Source of the DNA: JAFAXD01 sp963816775
GTDB taxonomy: Bacteria > Pseudomonadota > Alphaproteobacteria > Rhizobiales > Xanthobacteraceae
DNA length: 64,000 nucleotides
Assembly (NCBI GenBank): GCA_963816775.1
Contig: CAWFLX010000044.1
Coordinates: forward strand, 1 to 64,000
Direction of reading: 5' to 3'
Part shown: positions 44,409 through 53,234 of the stretch, piece by piece
Layout of the letters: each line of letters opens with the position of its first letter
Position numbering within the stretch: the stretch's first letter is position 1
Made by a program: the position numbers and the translations under genes
Notes under the pieces: generated by a model
What the model was told of the DNA's origin: nothing
The model's input: the letters and a program-made list of their open reading frames with translations, nothing else
The model's database searches: none

Positions 44409-46820
44409 TCACAACGCGTCGTCGCCTGCGCCCTCGATTAGGATTTCGCGTTTGCCGGCGTGGTTGGGTTGCCCGACCACGCCCTCCTGCTCCATCCGTT
44501 CCATGATCGAGGCTGCGCGGTTATAGCCGATCTGCAGGCGCCGCTGGATGTAGCTCGTCGACGCCTTGCGATCGCGCAGCACGACTTGCACAGCTTGCTG
44601 ATAGAGGTCGGTTGCGTCGCCCGTTGCGCCCATGCCGGTAGCATCGAAAATCGGATTGCCGTCTTCGTCCTCGTCCCCGCCGGCGGTGACGTCCTCGAGA
44701 TATTGCGGAGCGCCCTGTGCTTTGAGGTGGCGCACGATTTTCTCGACTTCCTCATCGGCGACAAACGGCCCGTGCACGCGGCTGATGCGCCCGCCACCCG
44801 CCATGTAGAGCATGTCGCCTTGGCCGAGCAGTTGCTCGGCGCCCTGCTCGCCCAGGATGGTGCGGCTGTCGATCTTGGAGGTGACCTGAAACGAGATGCG
44901 GGTCGGGAAATTGGCTTTGATGGTGCCGGTGATGACGTCGACCGACGGACGCTGCGTCGCCAGAATGACGTGAATGCCGGCGGCGCGCGCCATCTGGGCC
45001 AGGCGTTGGATCGCGCCTTCGATATCCTTGCCGGCGACCATCATGAGGTCGGCCATCTCGTCCACGATCACGACCAGGTACGGCAGGAAGTCGAGGTCGA
45101 ACTCCTCGCGTTCGTAGATCGCCTCACCGGTCTCCTTGTCGTAGCCGGTGTGCACAGTGCGCGAGAGCCCCTCACCCTTGGCTTTGGCTTCGGCGAGGCG
45201 GGTGTTGTATCCGTCGATGTTACGCACGCCGAGCTTGGCCATTTTCTTGTAGCGGTCCTCCATCTCGCGCACCGCCCATTTGAGCGCGACCACCGCTTTC
45301 TTGGGATCGGTCACGACGGGCGTGAGCAGATGCGGGATTCCGTCATAGACCGAAAGCTCGAGCATCTTCGGGTCGACCATGATCAACCGGCATTGGTCGG
45401 GCCGCAGCCGGTACACCAAGCTTAGGATCATCGTGTTGATCGCGACCGATTTGCCGGATCCGGTCGTGCCGGCGATCAGCAAGTGCGGCATGCGCGCGAG
45501 ATCGACGATCACCGGCTCGCCGCCGATGGTCTTGCCGAGACAGAGCGGCAGCTTCGCCGCCGAGTTCGCGTAGTCGTCCGTCGACAGAAGTTCGCGCAGG
45601 TACACTTTTTCGCGCGTCGAGTTCGGTAGCTCGATCCCGATGGCGTTGCGGCCCGGGACCACAGCGACGCGCGCCGAGACCGCGCTCATCGAGCGCGCGA
45701 TGTCGTCGGCCAAACCAATGACCCGCGACGATTTGATTCCCGGCGCCGGTTCGAGCTCGTAGAGCGTCACGACCGGTCCGGGTCGTGCATTGATGATCTG
45801 GCCGCGTACGCCGAAATCGTCGAGCACGCTTTCAAGCGCGCTCGCGTTCTCCTGGAGAACCTGCTGGCTCGGCGCCGCGCGATCATTGGATTTGTAGGCG
45901 GCCAGCAAATTGAGTGGCGGCAGAACGTAGCCGTCTGCGGTGCGGCGCGGCGCGCGCGGTGCTCGCGGCTTGGCGGGAACGCGTGCAGCCTTGGCCGGCT
46001 CGTCTTCGACTATCGGCTCGTCAATAAGTCCGGCATCGCCGGTCATCCGCGGCTCGAGGCGCTGCTCTGCGACGCGAGCAACGGGGCGTGGATTTGCGGT
46101 GCGGCGCCTGGACAGCAGTCGCGCCAGTTGCGCCTTCGCGCTCAGCAATCCGTGCACCAGCCAACCGATCGAGATTGCAGCCCCGGCGCCGTCGTCGCGT
46201 TCGGCGCCGGCGGCTTGCACGCGCGATGGACTGGCCGGCGTGCGCAGCATCAGTCCGCTCGCAATCGCAATCGCCGCAAGCGCGCCGCAGCCGAGCACGA
46301 TCGCGGTCGCCATCCTGAGCACCCCATCGATCGGCCCAAAAACGGCGGACGGTGCACGCAACACCAGGTCGCCCACGACCCCGCCGAGCCCGGTCGGCAG
46401 CGGCCAGCCCACCGTGCGCGGAAGGCACGCAACAAACCCGGCGGCGAGCACGGTTCCGACGATCCAGAGGCCGAGCCGCAGCGGCTCGCGGCACAGCAAC
46501 CCGTGGGTGAGGAGCCGCAAGCCCCACGCCGCGATCGGCGCGATCAGCGCGATCGACGCCAATCCGATCAGCTGCATCATGAGGTCGGCGGTGACGGCGC
46601 CGGGCAAGCCCAGCAGATTGTGCACGGGTGCGCTGGTCGCGTGGCTGAACGAGGGATCTCTGACCGACCAGGTGGCAAGCGCAGCCACCGCCGCCCCGGT
46701 CAGGGCAATCAAGGCGAGGCCTCCAACCTCACGCAGCCGCCGCCGCACGGCGTCGCCGAGGTCGTCCGACAAGAGAAAGGACATGTCGATGTTGTGCTGA
46801 AGCACGGAGATTGCTCTCAT
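44409..46820 (-). CDS. ftsK: DNA translocase FtsK
   Basis: The 803-residue septal translocase has four to five N-terminal membrane helices (for example LALIALTGAAVAALATW and LIGLASIALIAPIAAWGL), a moderately long linker and the RecA-like motor. Walker A GTTGSGKSVAINT lies near residue 451; LVVIVDEMADLMM is Walker B. The C-terminal gamma winged helix (YNRAASIMERMEQEGVVG) reads polar motifs in DNA. The start ATG at 46820 overlaps the stop of the aminotransferase gene (ATGA); the frame is open further upstream without similarity. It resolves chromosomes at division. Confidence 0.96.
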   Translation of the reverse strand: MRAISVLQHNIDMSFLLSDDLGDAVRRRLREVGGLALIALTGAAVAALATWSVRDPSFSHATSAPVHNLLGLPGAVTADLMMQLIGLASIALIAPIAAWGLRLLTHGLLCREPLRLGLWIVGTVLAAGFVACLPRTVGWPLPTGLGGVVGDLVLRAPSAVFGPIDGVLRMATAIVLGCGALAAIAIASGLMLRTPASPSRVQAAGAERDDGAGAAISIGWLVHGLLSAKAQLARLLSRRRTANPRPVARVAEQRLEPRMTGDAGLIDEPIVEDEPAKAARVPAKPRAPRAPRRTADGYVLPPLNLLAAYKSNDRAAPSQQVLQENASALESVLDDFGVRGQIINARPGPVVTLYELEPAPGIKSSRVIGLADDIARSMSAVSARVAVVPGRNAIGIELPNSTREKVYLRELLSTDDYANSAAKLPLCLGKTIGGEPVIVDLARMPHLLIAGTTGSGKSVAINTMILSLVYRLRPDQCRLIMVDPKMLELSVYDGIPHLLTPVVTDPKKAVVALKWAVREMEDRYKKMAKLGVRNIDGYNTRLAEAKAKGEGLSRTVHTGYDKETGEAIYEREEFDLDFLPYLVVIVDEMADLMMVAGKDIEGAIQRLAQMARAAGIHVILATQRPSVDVITGTIKANFPTRISFQVTSKIDSRTILGEQGAEQLLGQGDMLYMAGGGRISRVHGPFVADEEVEKIVRHLKAQGAPQYLEDVTAGGDEDEDGNPIFDATGMGATGDATDLYQQAVQVVLRDRKASTSYIQRRLQIGYNRAASIMERMEQEGVVGQPNHAGKREILIEGAGDDAL

Positions 46821-48028
46821 TGCAACGTGGCCACGATACGATGCAGCGCCTGCGCGGTGATGTTCTGGTCGTGCACCATCGCGACGCGGATATACGCAGC
46901 CGCCGGATTGCTGCCGTCGCGCTGCGGGTGTGCCAGATAAAGACCTGGCAGAATGCGCACGCCCGCCTCCGACCACAGTTTCAGCGCCACGGCTTCGCTG
47001 CCGCCGTAGGCCGAGACGTCCAGCCAAAGGAAGAAGCCGCCCTCCGGTCGGGTATAGCCGTAGCGGTCACCGATGATCTGGTCGGCCAGATCGAACTTCA
47101 GCTTGTAGAGGCGACGATTTTCTTCAACGTGCGTTTCGTCCTCGTAGGCGCGCGCGGCGACCTCCTGCAGAGGCCCGGGCACCTGCGGCGCAACCACGTT
47201 GCGAACGTCGAGAAACTTCTTGATGAAGCGGCTGTCGCCGGCCGCGAGCCCGACCCGCAGGCCCGGGAGATTCGAGCGCTTCGAAAGCGAGTTGAATACC
47301 ACCACGTTCGAGAAATCGGCGCCGGCGGCCTGCAACATTCCGGGCGGCGGCCGGCCGGTGGTGTAGATCTCCGAATAGCATTCGTCCGAAAAGATCAGGA
47401 AGTCGTACCGGCGCGACAGCGCGACCAGGCGTTCGAGATAATGCAGATCGGCAACCGCTCCCTGCGGGTTGGTTGGTGATCCGAAATAGATCGCGACCGT
47501 GCGCGCGAGCAGATCGTCGTCGAGCGTATCGAGGTCCGGCAAAAAGCCGCTTTCGCGCGTCGCCGGCAACAGCACCGGCTCGCAGCCCGCCGCCGCGGCC
47601 CCCGCCACGTAGGCGGCATAGAACGGATTTGGCACCAGGATCGCCGGGCGCGCGATCTGTTTGATCGACAACTCGCGGCCGGCCAGCGCCGCCAGAAACA
47701 AAGCTTCGCGCGTGCCGTTGACCACCAGGACTTCGTTCTCCGGATCGACGCTGCGCGGCAGCGCGAAACGCCGGTCGAGCCAGCGCGCGGCCGCCCGGCG
47801 AAAATGCTCATTTCCCTTGGTGGGAGGATAGCGGCCGAAGTCCTTCAAGCTCGCGTCGATCACACTGCCGACAAAGGGCGGGATCGGGTGCTGGGGCTCG
47901 CCGACCGTGAGATTGATCGGAGGCTGGCCGGGTTTCATATCGCCCAGCAGCTCGGTGAGCCGCACAAAGGGCGAGCGCGTTTGCACGGTCCGAACGGTTT
48001 GGGGCGACGTCGGTTCGGCGCTACTCAT
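46817..48028 (-). CDS. Class I/II PLP aminotransferase (DapC-like)
   Basis: The 403-residue fold I aminotransferase has INLTVGEPQHPIP, YPPTKGNEHFRRAAA, VLVVNGTREALFL, IYFGSPTNPQGAV, FSDECYSEIY, and the PLP lysine near residue 250 in FNSLSKRSNLPGLRVG. The closest general type is the succinyldiaminopimelate aminotransferase DapC, but related enzymes use other substrates, so the reaction is uncertain. Its stop overlaps the ftsK start by 4 bp. Linkage with ftsK is usual in rhizobia. A lysine/peptidoglycan role would suit that context. Confidence 0.88.
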   Translation of the reverse strand: MSSAEPTSPQTVRTVQTRSPFVRLTELLGDMKPGQPPINLTVGEPQHPIPPFVGSVIDASLKDFGRYPPTKGNEHFRRAAARWLDRRFALPRSVDPENEVLVVNGTREALFLAALAGRELSIKQIARPAILVPNPFYAAYVAGAAAAGCEPVLLPATRESGFLPDLDTLDDDLLARTVAIYFGSPTNPQGAVADLHYLERLVALSRRYDFLIFSDECYSEIYTTGRPPPGMLQAAGADFSNVVVFNSLSKRSNLPGLRVGLAAGDSRFIKKFLDVRNVVAPQVPGPLQEVAARAYEDETHVEENRRLYKLKFDLADQIIGDRYGYTRPEGGFFLWLDVSAYGGSEAVALKLWSEAGVRILPGLYLAHPQRDGSNPAAAYIRVAMVHDQNITAQALHRIVATLQ

Positions 48029-48162
48029 TTACGTCCACAAGCGTCAGGGTCCGCGGCCAAGACGGTGCGGATTCCGGGATTGCAATCCACCATAGGGGTG
48101 GCGGGTTAAGGGCCGTTTAACCATCGCAAGCCGCCGTGCCAACGTCTTTCTTCATCGGCGCG

Positions 48163-48234
48163 CTAGTGTCCCGATTCCGAAGTTCGCCACACGGTGCAGC
48201 ACGCTCGACGCGAACTTCGGGTTCGGGGCACTAG
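48163..48234. repeat. Palindromic repeat, family B, copy 4, type I hairpin
   Basis: CTAGTGTCCCGATTCCGAAGT then TCGC pairs with GCGAACTTCGG-GTTCGGGGCACTAG. Differences from the copy at 41297 fall mostly at paired positions, some as G-T pairs. It lies in the 315-bp gap between the aminotransferase and amtB; the rest of that gap holds the amtB terminator and nothing else recognised. Confidence 0.85.
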
Positions 48235-48262
48235 GCGGGCGCGGCGTGCAATCGCATCGCGC

Positions 48263-48298
48263 AAAAAGAAGGAGGCCCCGGTGTGAACCGGGGCCTCC
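48263..48298 (-). terminator. Rho-independent terminator of the amtB unit
   Basis: On the minus strand an 11-bp perfect stem GGAGGCCCCGG / CCGGGGCCTCC with a 6-nt loop (TTCACA) is followed by TTCTTTTT. It lies 46 bp past the amtB stop. Confidence 0.85.
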
Positions 48299-48344
48299 CG
48301 ACGGAGGGGGCGGTGCCGGGTATCCGCCCCAACCGTATCCCGAG

Positions 48345-49793
48345 TTACTGGACGGCTTCGCCGTGCAGCGCGAGGTCGAGACCTTCGCGTTCCACTTCTT
48401 CGCTGACCCGCAGGCCGATGAAGAGGTCGACGATCTTGAGCAGGATCAACGAGACGACGGCGTCGTAGACGAACACGGTGACGACGCCGATGCACTGATT
48501 GATGAACTGCTGGACGTTGCCGTAGAACGCGCCGGCGGTTCCGCCGTACTGCTCGACTGCGAACACGCCGGTGAGCAGCGCGCCGACGATGCCGCCGACC
48601 GCATGCACGCCGAACGCGTCGAGCGCGTCATCGTAGCCGAACATGTGCTTGAGGCCGGTACAGCCCCAGTAGCACACGACGCCGGCGGCGACGCCAATGA
48701 CGAGCGAGCCGATCGGACCGACGAAGCCCGACGCCGGCGTGATTGCCACGAGGCCGGCCACTGCGCCAGTGCAGATACCGATGACCGTCGGTTTGCCGCG
48801 CATGGCCCATTCCACCAGCATCCAGGTGAAGGCGGCCGCGGCGGTGGCGAACTGGGTGACGCCCATCGCCATGCCGGCCTGCATGCCGGCGGTCACGGCC
48901 GAACCGGCGTTGAAGCCGAACCAGCCAACCCACAGCAGGGAGGCGCCGATGAAAGTCAGCACCATGTTATGGGGCGGACCTTGATCCTTGCGCTTGCCGA
49001 GCATCAGGCAGCACATCAGGCCGGCGGTACCCGAATTGATGTGCACCACGGTGCCGCCGGCGAAGTCGAGCACCTTGACCCAGCCGGCGAAATCGCCCTT
49101 TTCGTCGGTGTTGACGGCGCTGAAGATGCCGTCGGGTCCCCACACCCAGTGCGCGATCGGCGAGTAGACGAAGATCGCCCACAGGCCAATGAACCACAGC
49201 ATGGCCGAGAACTTCATGCGCTCCGCAAACGCCCCGGCGATCAGGGCCGGGGTGATGATCGCGAAGGTCAGCTGGAAGCAGACGTAGACCATTTCCGGAA
49301 TGGTCGGCGCGAGCGGATTCGGATTGCCGATGCCCTTCGAGATGTCGCTCAGTACGTTCTGCAGGAATGCGCGATCAAGCCCGCCGATAAACGGCGATCC
49401 CGACCGGAACGCAATGCTGTAGGTGAAGACCACCCAGAGGATCGTGATCAGACAGGTGATGGCAAAGCTCGTCATCACCGTGTCGCCCACGTTCTTCTTG
49501 CGCACCATGCCGCCGTAGAACAGGCCGAGGCCCGGGATGGTCATCATCAACACGAGCGCGACTGATGTGAGCATCCAGGCGGTGTCGCCGGAGTTCGGGG
49601 TGCAATTTTCGAGGACCTTGGCGGCGCAGGCCGGGGGACCCGCATCGGCCGGAGCCGCCGCTGGGGCGGCAGGCGCTGCCGCGGGCGCTTGCGCGTAGGA
49701 CGCGTCGAAGGTCGGAATGCTCAGGAATATGCCGACCAGCAGCCCGAGGGCGAGAGCAAGAAGTCCCGCACATGTCAGTTTCTTGAACGTCAT
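48345..49793 (-). CDS. amtB: Ammonium transporter AmtB
   Basis: The 482-residue protein has a signal-like N-terminus (LLALALGLLVGIFLSIPTF), an A/P-rich linker and about eleven membrane helices. Amt signatures are MTIPGLGLFYGGMVRKKN and the twin channel histidines in GGTVVHINSGTAGL and AFGVHAVGGIVGALL. It conducts ammonium and is blocked by GlnK in the cases studied. I chose ATG 49793 (MTFKKLTCAG); the frame extends upstream over the glnK end without similarity. The glnK gene starts the unit 40 bp upstream, and a strong terminator follows. Confidence 0.95.
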   Translation of the reverse strand: MTFKKLTCAGLLALALGLLVGIFLSIPTFDASYAQAPAAAPAAPAAAPADAGPPACAAKVLENCTPNSGDTAWMLTSVALVLMMTIPGLGLFYGGMVRKKNVGDTVMTSFAITCLITILWVVFTYSIAFRSGSPFIGGLDRAFLQNVLSDISKGIGNPNPLAPTIPEMVYVCFQLTFAIITPALIAGAFAERMKFSAMLWFIGLWAIFVYSPIAHWVWGPDGIFSAVNTDEKGDFAGWVKVLDFAGGTVVHINSGTAGLMCCLMLGKRKDQGPPHNMVLTFIGASLLWVGWFGFNAGSAVTAGMQAGMAMGVTQFATAAAAFTWMLVEWAMRGKPTVIGICTGAVAGLVAITPASGFVGPIGSLVIGVAAGVVCYWGCTGLKHMFGYDDALDAFGVHAVGGIVGALLTGVFAVEQYGGTAGAFYGNVQQFINQCIGVVTVFVYDAVVSLILLKIVDLFIGLRVSEEVEREGLDLALHGEAVQ

Positions 49794-49833
49794 TGTTTCA
49801 CTCCTGTCCGTAGACGTTTCGCGAGGTGCGGGT

Positions 49834-50172
49834 TCAAAGCGCTGCGGCGTCAGTTTCGCCGGTTCGAATGCGCACGGCCTGATCGATGGCGAATACGAAT
49901 ATTTTGCCGTCGCCGATCTGCCCGGTTTTTGCCGCCGCGGTAATCGCATCGATAACTTTGTCGACTTGGGCGGCAGCAACCGCCACCTCGATCTTGACCT
50001 TCGGCAGGAAGCTCACCGCGTATTCGGTGCCGCGGTAGATTTCAGTGTGGCCTTTCTGGCGGCCATAGCCCTTGACTTCGGTCACCGTCAGCCCGGACAC
50101 GCCGACGGCGGTCAAGGCATCGCGGACCTCGTCGAGCTTGAAGGGCTTGATGATGGCCATGACGATTTTCAT
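49834..50172 (-). CDS. glnK: PII signal protein GlnK, adjacent to amtB
   Basis: The 112-residue protein has the PII core MKIVMAIIKPFKLDEVRDAL, the T-loop with uridylylation Tyr51 in KGHTEIYRGTEY, and the C-terminal GDGKIFVFAIDQAVRIRTGE nucleotide-binding part. It senses nitrogen and energy state through 2-oxoglutarate and ATP/ADP and docks on AmtB. The amtB start is 40 bp downstream. A second, similar PII gene lies 301 bp upstream on the same strand. The ATG at 50172 is the normal PII start. Confidence 0.95.
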   Translation of the reverse strand: MKIVMAIIKPFKLDEVRDALTAVGVSGLTVTEVKGYGRQKGHTEIYRGTEYAVSFLPKVKIEVAVAAAQVDKVIDAITAAAKTGQIGDGKIFVFAIDQAVRIRTGETDAAAL

Positions 50173-50278
50173 GGGTTGTATTCCCCCGGTTAGGGCCCGC
50201 CGTGGCGGATGCAAGACAGGCCGTCTCAACGCGCTCGGCATGTGCGACGTAATCGCGCAGGCATCGCGGGGGGAGGGA

Positions 50279-50294
50279 ATCAAACCCCGTGCCA
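50279..50294 (-). promoter_or_regulatory. Possible sigma-54-type site upstream of glnK
   Basis: On the minus strand TGGCACGGGGTTTGAT matches TGGCACG-N4-TTGCW except that GC of the -12 element is GA. It is 107 bp upstream of the glnK ATG. Nitrogen-controlled promoters of this class are usual for glnK-amtB, but the imperfect -12 leaves doubt. Confidence 0.3.
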
Positions 50295-50473
50295 TCTTTA
50301 CGAGTATGGCTTAACCATTTGTTTTATATTGATATTTTGCCGTGGCGCGGGAGTCGCCCGAAATCGCCAATAGGGCTACGGCTCAACACCACGGCAATTG
50401 CCTAATATATAGGCAACTATCATTACACCAGTTCAGGGAGACATCACCCGAGCGCTGCCGAACGATTCCCGGC

Positions 50474-50812
50474 TCAGATTGCGTCGGAATCGGTTTCGCC
50501 GGTGCGGATCCGCAAGGCGTGCTCGAGCGACATCACCCAGATCTTGCCGTCGCCGATCTGCCCGGTCTTCGCGGCGCGTTCGATCGCCCCAACAATCTCG
50601 TCGGCCTGGGCGTCGTTCACGGCGACTTCGACGCGAAGCTTGGGCAGGAAGGTCACCGTATACTCGGCGCCCCGGTAGATTTCAGTATGGCCTTTTTGAC
50701 GGCCATAGCCTTTGACCTCGGTCACCGTCATCCCGCTGATGCCTTGATGCGTGAGCGCATCGCGCACGTCTTCGAGCTTGAACGGTTTGATGATCGCGAC
50801 GACGATTTTCAT
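50474..50812 (-). CDS. PII signal protein, second GlnK-type copy
   Basis: The 112-residue PII protein has MKIVVAIIKPFKLEDVRDAL, T-loop Tyr51 in KGHTEIYRGAEY and GDGKIWVMSLEHALRIRTGE. It differs from the downstream copy mainly in the first third and around residues 60-85, so the pair is an old duplication or a GlnB/GlnK divergence. Between them is a 301-bp stretch with an AT-rich inverted repeat (TTGCCTA-TATAT-TAGGCAA, 50399-50417). No glnA lies nearby, which favours GlnK over GlnB. Transcription runs toward amtB. Confidence 0.93.
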   Translation of the reverse strand: MKIVVAIIKPFKLEDVRDALTHQGISGMTVTEVKGYGRQKGHTEIYRGAEYTVTFLPKLRVEVAVNDAQADEIVGAIERAAKTGQIGDGKIWVMSLEHALRIRTGETDSDAI

Positions 50813-50864
50813 GTGTTTGCCCCGGCGGTGAGCTCATTAATCTCACCTGCAATGTTTGACGTGG

Positions 50865-51728
50865 TCAAGCGTCGTGCCGCTCGCGGATCAACCCTTCCTG
50901 CGCCACCGAGGCGATCAGCGTGCCGTCGCGCTTGAAAATGAGGCCGCGCGAAAACCCAAGTGCGCCCGACGCGCTCGGGCTGTCCTGGGCGTAAAGCAGC
51001 CATTCGTCGGCGCGAAACGGCCGATGGAACCAGAGCGCGTGATCCAAGCTCGCTCCCATGATGCGCTTGTCAAAGACCGTGCGGCCGTGCGGGACGAGGG
51101 ATGCATCCAACAGCATCATATCGGAGGCGTAAGCGAGCACACACTGATGGATCGCCTGATCGTCCGGCAGCGGCCCGGTTGTGCGAATCCAGACCTGAAA
51201 GCGGCCGTCTTCGGACCGTTTGCCGAGATAACGCTCGAACTCGACGGGACGCAGTTCGACCGGCCGCTCTTGCTCGAAGAACCGGCGTATAGCCTCCGGC
51301 ATGGTGGCGAGCATGCTTGCAGGCAATTGGGGTCCGCTCGGTAGCTGCTCCGGCGCAGGTACATCAGGCATCTTGGCCTGGTGCTCAAAGCCGGTTTCTT
51401 GCACGTGGAATGACGCCGACATGGAAAAGATGGCTTGGCCGTGTTGGATCGCGACGACGCGTCGGGTCGTGAAGCTCTTGCCGTCGCGAATCCGGTCGAC
51501 CTCGTAGATGATGGGGACCTTCGGATCACCGCCCAGCAGGAAATAGGCATGCAGCGAATGCGGGCGTCGCGCGGATTCGACCGTGCGGCTCGCTGCCACC
51601 AGCGCCTGACCGATCACCTGCCCGCCAAAAACGCGCTGCCACCGCGACTGAGGGGAGCGCCCACGAAACAAATTCACCTCGAGCGGCTCGAGATCGAGGA
51701 TCGCGAGAAGGTCGTCGACAGCCGACAT
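50865..51728 (-). CDS. tesB: Acyl-CoA thioesterase II
   Basis: The 287-residue double-hotdog enzyme hydrolyses acyl-CoA. Family blocks: LFRGRSPQSRWQRVFGGQVI, SLHAYFLLGGDPKVPIIYEV, FTTRRVVAIQHGQAIFSM, and ASLDHALWFHRPFRADEWLL, which contains the conserved D-H of the second hotdog. I chose ATG 51728 (MSAVDDLLAIL); the frame extends to 51812 without similarity. It is divergent from the UbiH-type gene and stops 53 bp upstream of the second PII gene's start on the opposite side. Confidence 0.93.
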   Translation of the reverse strand: MSAVDDLLAILDLEPLEVNLFRGRSPQSRWQRVFGGQVIGQALVAASRTVESARRPHSLHAYFLLGGDPKVPIIYEVDRIRDGKSFTTRRVVAIQHGQAIFSMSASFHVQETGFEHQAKMPDVPAPEQLPSGPQLPASMLATMPEAIRRFFEQERPVELRPVEFERYLGKRSEDGRFQVWIRTTGPLPDDQAIHQCVLAYASDMMLLDASLVPHGRTVFDKRIMGASLDHALWFHRPFRADEWLLYAQDSPSASGALGFSRGLIFKRDGTLIASVAQEGLIRERHDA

Positions 51729-51866
51729 GGAAGATCCTGTATGAAAAATCGATATTGCCGGGGAACACCGGAAGGCGCAGTTGTTGGACATGCTAGCGCA
51801 TGAACTCCACAAGGTGCAGGTCTCTCGGGTGCAACGCGCGATCCGCGGCTCGTTGACGCGCGGGCG

Positions 51867-53129
51867 GTGGCCTTAGTGAGAGCGGGGCAGGGCACGAACT
51901 TGGAACGCACGTCCGACGTGTTGATTGCGGGCGGCGGATTTGCCGGGCTGGCGCTCGCGTGTGCGCTGCGCCAGAGCCTGGGCCCGTCGTTCCGCGTCGT
52001 CGTTGCCGACCCCGCTTTCGCGCGCTCGCCGTCCGATGCGCGCGCGTCCGCGATCGCCGCCGCTGCGCGGCGGCTATTCGAAACCATCGGGGTCTGGACT
52101 GCGGTCGCCGATGATGCGCAACCGATTCTCGACATGGTGATCACGGACAGCAAACTCGACAACGCCGTTCGCCCGACCTTTTTGACGTTCGCAGGCGAAA
52201 TCGCGCCGGACGAGCCGTTTGCCCACATGATCGAGAATGCTCCGCTGCTGGCCGCGCTGGTCGAACGGGCAACGCGCGACGGCGTGGTGCTGCTGCCGAC
52301 GAGCGTAAAGGAATTCTCGCCTCTATCGCCTCCAACGAATCGATGGGTCACCGCGGGACTTGGAGACGGCGAGGCCCATGCAACGAGGCTCCTGGTGGCG
52401 GCTGATGGTGCGCATTCGAGGGTGCGCGCATGTGCCGGCATCGCCAGCACCCATTGGGCGTACCGGCAGTCCGCCATCGTCACCACGGTCGCGCACGAGC
52501 GCCCGCATCACGGTCGCGCGGAGGAGCATTTTCTCCCCGCCGGTCCGTTCGCGATCCTGCCGTTGAAGGGCTTGCGCTCGTCGATCGTCTGGACCGAAGA
52601 GGCCGGCGAAGCTCAGCGCATCGTCGCATTGCCTGACGACGCGTTTCACGCCGAGCTCGAAGCTCGGTTCGGCCTGCACCTGGGAGAGATCGAGGCCGTA
52701 GGACCGCGGCGCGCGTTTCCAATCAGTCTCGCGATTGCGCGCGCCTTTGTGGCGGACCGCGTCGCGCTCATCGGCGACGCTGCGCACGTGATTCATCCGA
52801 TTGCCGGGCAGGGCCTCAATCTCGGACTACGCGATGCGGCCGCTTTGGCGGAATGCATCACCGACGCCGCGCGGCTTGGACTCGACCCGGGCGGGCCGGA
52901 CGTGCTTTCGCGCTATCAGCGCTGGCGCAGGTTCGATACCGTCGCCATGGGAATTACGACCGACGGACTTAACCGGTTGTTTTCCAACCATTCCGACGTG
53001 CTGCGGCTGGTGCGTGATATCGGGCTCGGCATCGTGGATCGATTGCCGTGGCTGAAAGATGTTTTCATCCGCCAAGCGGCGGGGCTTGCGGGTGACGTTC
53101 CTAAGTTGTTGAAGGGCGAGGCGCTGTAA
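51867..53129 (+). CDS. UbiH/UbiF/VisC-family FAD monooxygenase (ubiquinone ring hydroxylase type)
   Basis: The 420-residue flavin hydroxylase has the FAD motif VLIAGGGFAGLALACALRQ, the central ATRLLVAADGAHSRVR and the C-terminal GDAAHVIHPIAGQGLNLGLRD. Such enzymes hydroxylate the ubiquinone ring; which position is not clear from sequence. I keep the GTG at 51867 but a TTG at 51900 (MERTSDVL) gives the more usual short N-terminus. It is convergent with pyrE across a bipartite palindromic repeat. Confidence 0.88.
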   Translation: MALVRAGQGTNLERTSDVLIAGGGFAGLALACALRQSLGPSFRVVVADPAFARSPSDARASAIAAAARRLFETIGVWTAVADDAQPILDMVITDSKLDNAVRPTFLTFAGEIAPDEPFAHMIENAPLLAALVERATRDGVVLLPTSVKEFSPLSPPTNRWVTAGLGDGEAHATRLLVAADGAHSRVRACAGIASTHWAYRQSAIVTTVAHERPHHGRAEEHFLPAGPFAILPLKGLRSSIVWTEEAGEAQRIVALPDDAFHAELEARFGLHLGEIEAVGPRRAFPISLAIARAFVADRVALIGDAAHVIHPIAGQGLNLGLRDAAALAECITDAARLGLDPGGPDVLSRYQRWRRFDTVAMGITTDGLNRLFSNHSDVLRLVRDIGLGIVDRLPWLKDVFIRQAAGLAGDVPKLLKGEAL

Positions 53130-53131
53130 AT

Positions 53132-53231
53132 GCATGATCCCGAAAAGTGGACGCCGGTTTTCGGAAAAGATCATGCTCAAACAAAAAGGCTAGAGCGGAT
53201 GATGACTCGAAGACAAATCATCCCGCTCTAG
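53132..53231. repeat. Palindromic repeat, family A, copy 3 (bipartite)
   Basis: Hairpin 1 (53132-53178) runs GCATGATCCCGAAAAGTGG to GGTTTTCGGAAAAGATCATGC. After AAACAAAAAGGC comes hairpin 2 (53191-53231), with TAGAGCGG-ATGATG and CATCCCGCTCTA as arms. It fills the gap between the convergent ubiH-like and pyrE genes, so it may end transcription from both sides. Confidence 0.85.
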
Positions 53232-53234
53232 CGG

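Noticed and set aside
48246..49565. 439-codon plus-strand ORF opposite amtB
   Set aside because: Composition is dominated by H, D, E, R and A as in antisense frames, and amtB is unmistakable on the other strand.
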